Assembly (NCBI RefSeq): GCF_900102185.1 | Contig: NZ_LT629690.1 | Location: 62,001 to 126,000, forward strand | Length of the DNA: 64,000 nucleotides | From: Terriglobus roseus | Lineage (GTDB): Bacteria; Acidobacteriota; Terriglobia; Terriglobales; Acidobacteriaceae | Direction of reading: 5' to 3' | Part shown: one piece after another, positions 63,310-64,000 of the stretch | How the letters are laid out: every line of letters starts with the position of its first letter | Numbering within the stretch: position 1 is the stretch's first letter | Notes under the pieces: generated by a model | What the model was told of the DNA's origin: nothing | What the model saw: the letters and a program-made list of their open reading frames with translations, nothing else | Database searches by the model: none | Position numbers and translations under genes: made by a program

Positions 63310-63941
63310 GCTTCCTTTTTCTTTGCTCCGAATTTGGGTTCGGTGCGGTTCAGCAGACGCGAGATATTCGCGTGATGTTTCACAATGACCAGCAACGGAA
63401 TCGCAATGTAGACAAGGTCCACAATGAGCTGGTGCCGTCTGTCGAAGAAGATGCAAAGCACTGCGAGCGCCGCGGCAGAGATGATGGAGGCAAGCGACAC
63501 ATACTTCGTCAGCGCGAAGATGATGGCGAAGATCACCACCGCAAACAACGTTGTCAGCGGCATCAGGTAAAGGAACACGCCCAACGCCGTGGCAACGCCC
63601 TTGCCGCCCTTGAAGCCAAGCCACACTGTGTACATGTGACCCAGCACGGCGAACAAGCCCGCCATCGCTTCCAGATCATAGCCGCTCGGAAATCCAAGGC
63701 GTTGTGCCATGTGCCATGCGAATGCAACGGCAACGAAACCCTTCAGTGCATCCAGCACCAGCGTCGCAATGCCCAGTCCCTTGCCGCCCGACCGCGCCAC
63801 GTTCGTCGCGCCAATATTGCCGGACCCGGTAGCGCGAACATCTTCATTCTTGAAGAAGCGGACAAGCAGGTAGCCCGTCGGGATCGACCCCAACAGATAG
63901 GCAACCAGCAACGTAATGATCCAGATCAGGGTCGGTGTCAT
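63306..63941 (-). CDS. plsY: Glycerol-3-phosphate acyltransferase
   Basis: Integral-membrane enzyme (211 residues, about five helices) that acylates glycerol-3-phosphate using acyl-phosphate. The three family motifs are visible: LLGSIPTGYLLVRFFKNEDVRATGSGNIGATNVAR, VLGHMYTVWLGFKGGKGVATALG, and a late SLASIISAAAL-type segment. It is the first gene of a plsY-gpsA pair that supplies lysophosphatidate for CdsA (52739-53593). The partner plsX is not in the window. Confidence 0.97.
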   Translation of the reverse strand: MTPTLIWIITLLVAYLLGSIPTGYLLVRFFKNEDVRATGSGNIGATNVARSGGKGLGIATLVLDALKGFVAVAFAWHMAQRLGFPSGYDLEAMAGLFAVLGHMYTVWLGFKGGKGVATALGVFLYLMPLTTLFAVVIFAIIFALTKYVSLASIISAAALAVLCIFFDRRHQLIVDLVYIAIPLLVIVKHHANISRLLNRTEPKFGAKKKEA

Positions 63942-64000
63942 GACTCGGTAGAGTGTAGCAAGCCGGGCCCACGAACAGACGGTTCCACAGGGCAGCGGCA

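Noticed and set aside
1-64000. tRNA, rRNA, riboswitch, prophage or transposase genes
   Set aside because: Read through the gaps on both strands and found no cloverleaf, rRNA segment, known riboswitch core, integrase or transposase; all gaps are under about 300 bases.

Overview
The window is about 64 kb of ordinary, gene-dense bacterial chromosome, roughly 60% G+C by eye. Its origin is very probably the Acidobacteriota, family Acidobacteriaceae (Terriglobus/Granulicella/Edaphobacter type). The signs are two secreted 'VWFA-related Acidobacterial domain' proteins, an Oar-like TonB-dependent receptor with a carboxypeptidase-regulatory N-terminal domain, BshC in a Gram-negative gene context, many secreted glycoside hydrolases, and several small secreted or membrane families without a name. 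I saw no rRNA, tRNA, CRISPR array, prophage or insertion sequence. No stretch longer than about 300 bases lacks a gene.

Layout. 1-2.5 kb: dTDP-rhamnose genes rfbB-rfbA-rfbD, with rfbD running off the left edge. 2.6-7.8 kb: a DMT exporter, two divergent VWA secreted proteins, and a PAS histidine kinase with a translationally coupled response regulator. 7.9-19.4 kb: histidine biosynthesis on the minus strand (hisI-hisG-hisD-hisC-hisB-small membrane gene-hisH-small gene-hisF), then a GH43/GH63 pair, then a detached hisA. Upstream of hisI lies a short reading frame too small for routine gene callers. It encodes a 27-residue peptide with eight histidines in ten positions, followed by a terminator hairpin, which is a classical histidine attenuator. 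19.5-21.6 kb: a ComEA-like helix-hairpin-helix protein and phosphoglucomutase. 21.8-25.6 kb: a 1275-residue secreted mosaic of collagen-like triplets and about nine chitin-binding-like modules.

25.7-35.5 kb: a cold-shock protein, cmk, an outer-membrane barrel protein, citrate synthase, ThiO-like oxidase, a coiled-coil membrane protein, a TonB protein, PolX, a second cold-shock protein and a Nudix hydrolase. 35.5-43.9 kb: BshC (bacillithiol), a GH28 pectinase, a DUF59 protein with a polyprenyl synthase, a large GT-C-like membrane protein and a NhaP antiporter. 43.9-54.6 kb: dxr-rseP-panE-DHH phosphoesterase on the minus strand and uppS-cdsA-proline dehydrogenase on the plus strand. This looks like the familiar uppS-cdsA-dxr-rseP envelope cluster split into two divergent halves, with HU, YbgC, a nicotinamidase and a zinc-ribbon XRE regulator between them. 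54.6-64 kb: a secreted acidobacterial protein, a family 2 glycosyltransferase, the TonB-dependent receptor, an SDR oxidoreductase, an OmpA-family protein, and gpsA-plsY for phospholipid synthesis.

The most rewarding features are the histidine attenuator, the two apparently inserted small genes inside the his operon (one flanked by an octamer repeat), and the collagen/CBM mosaic protein. Most of the rest is well-recognised core metabolism. Function calls rest on motifs and family memory; no database search was possible.
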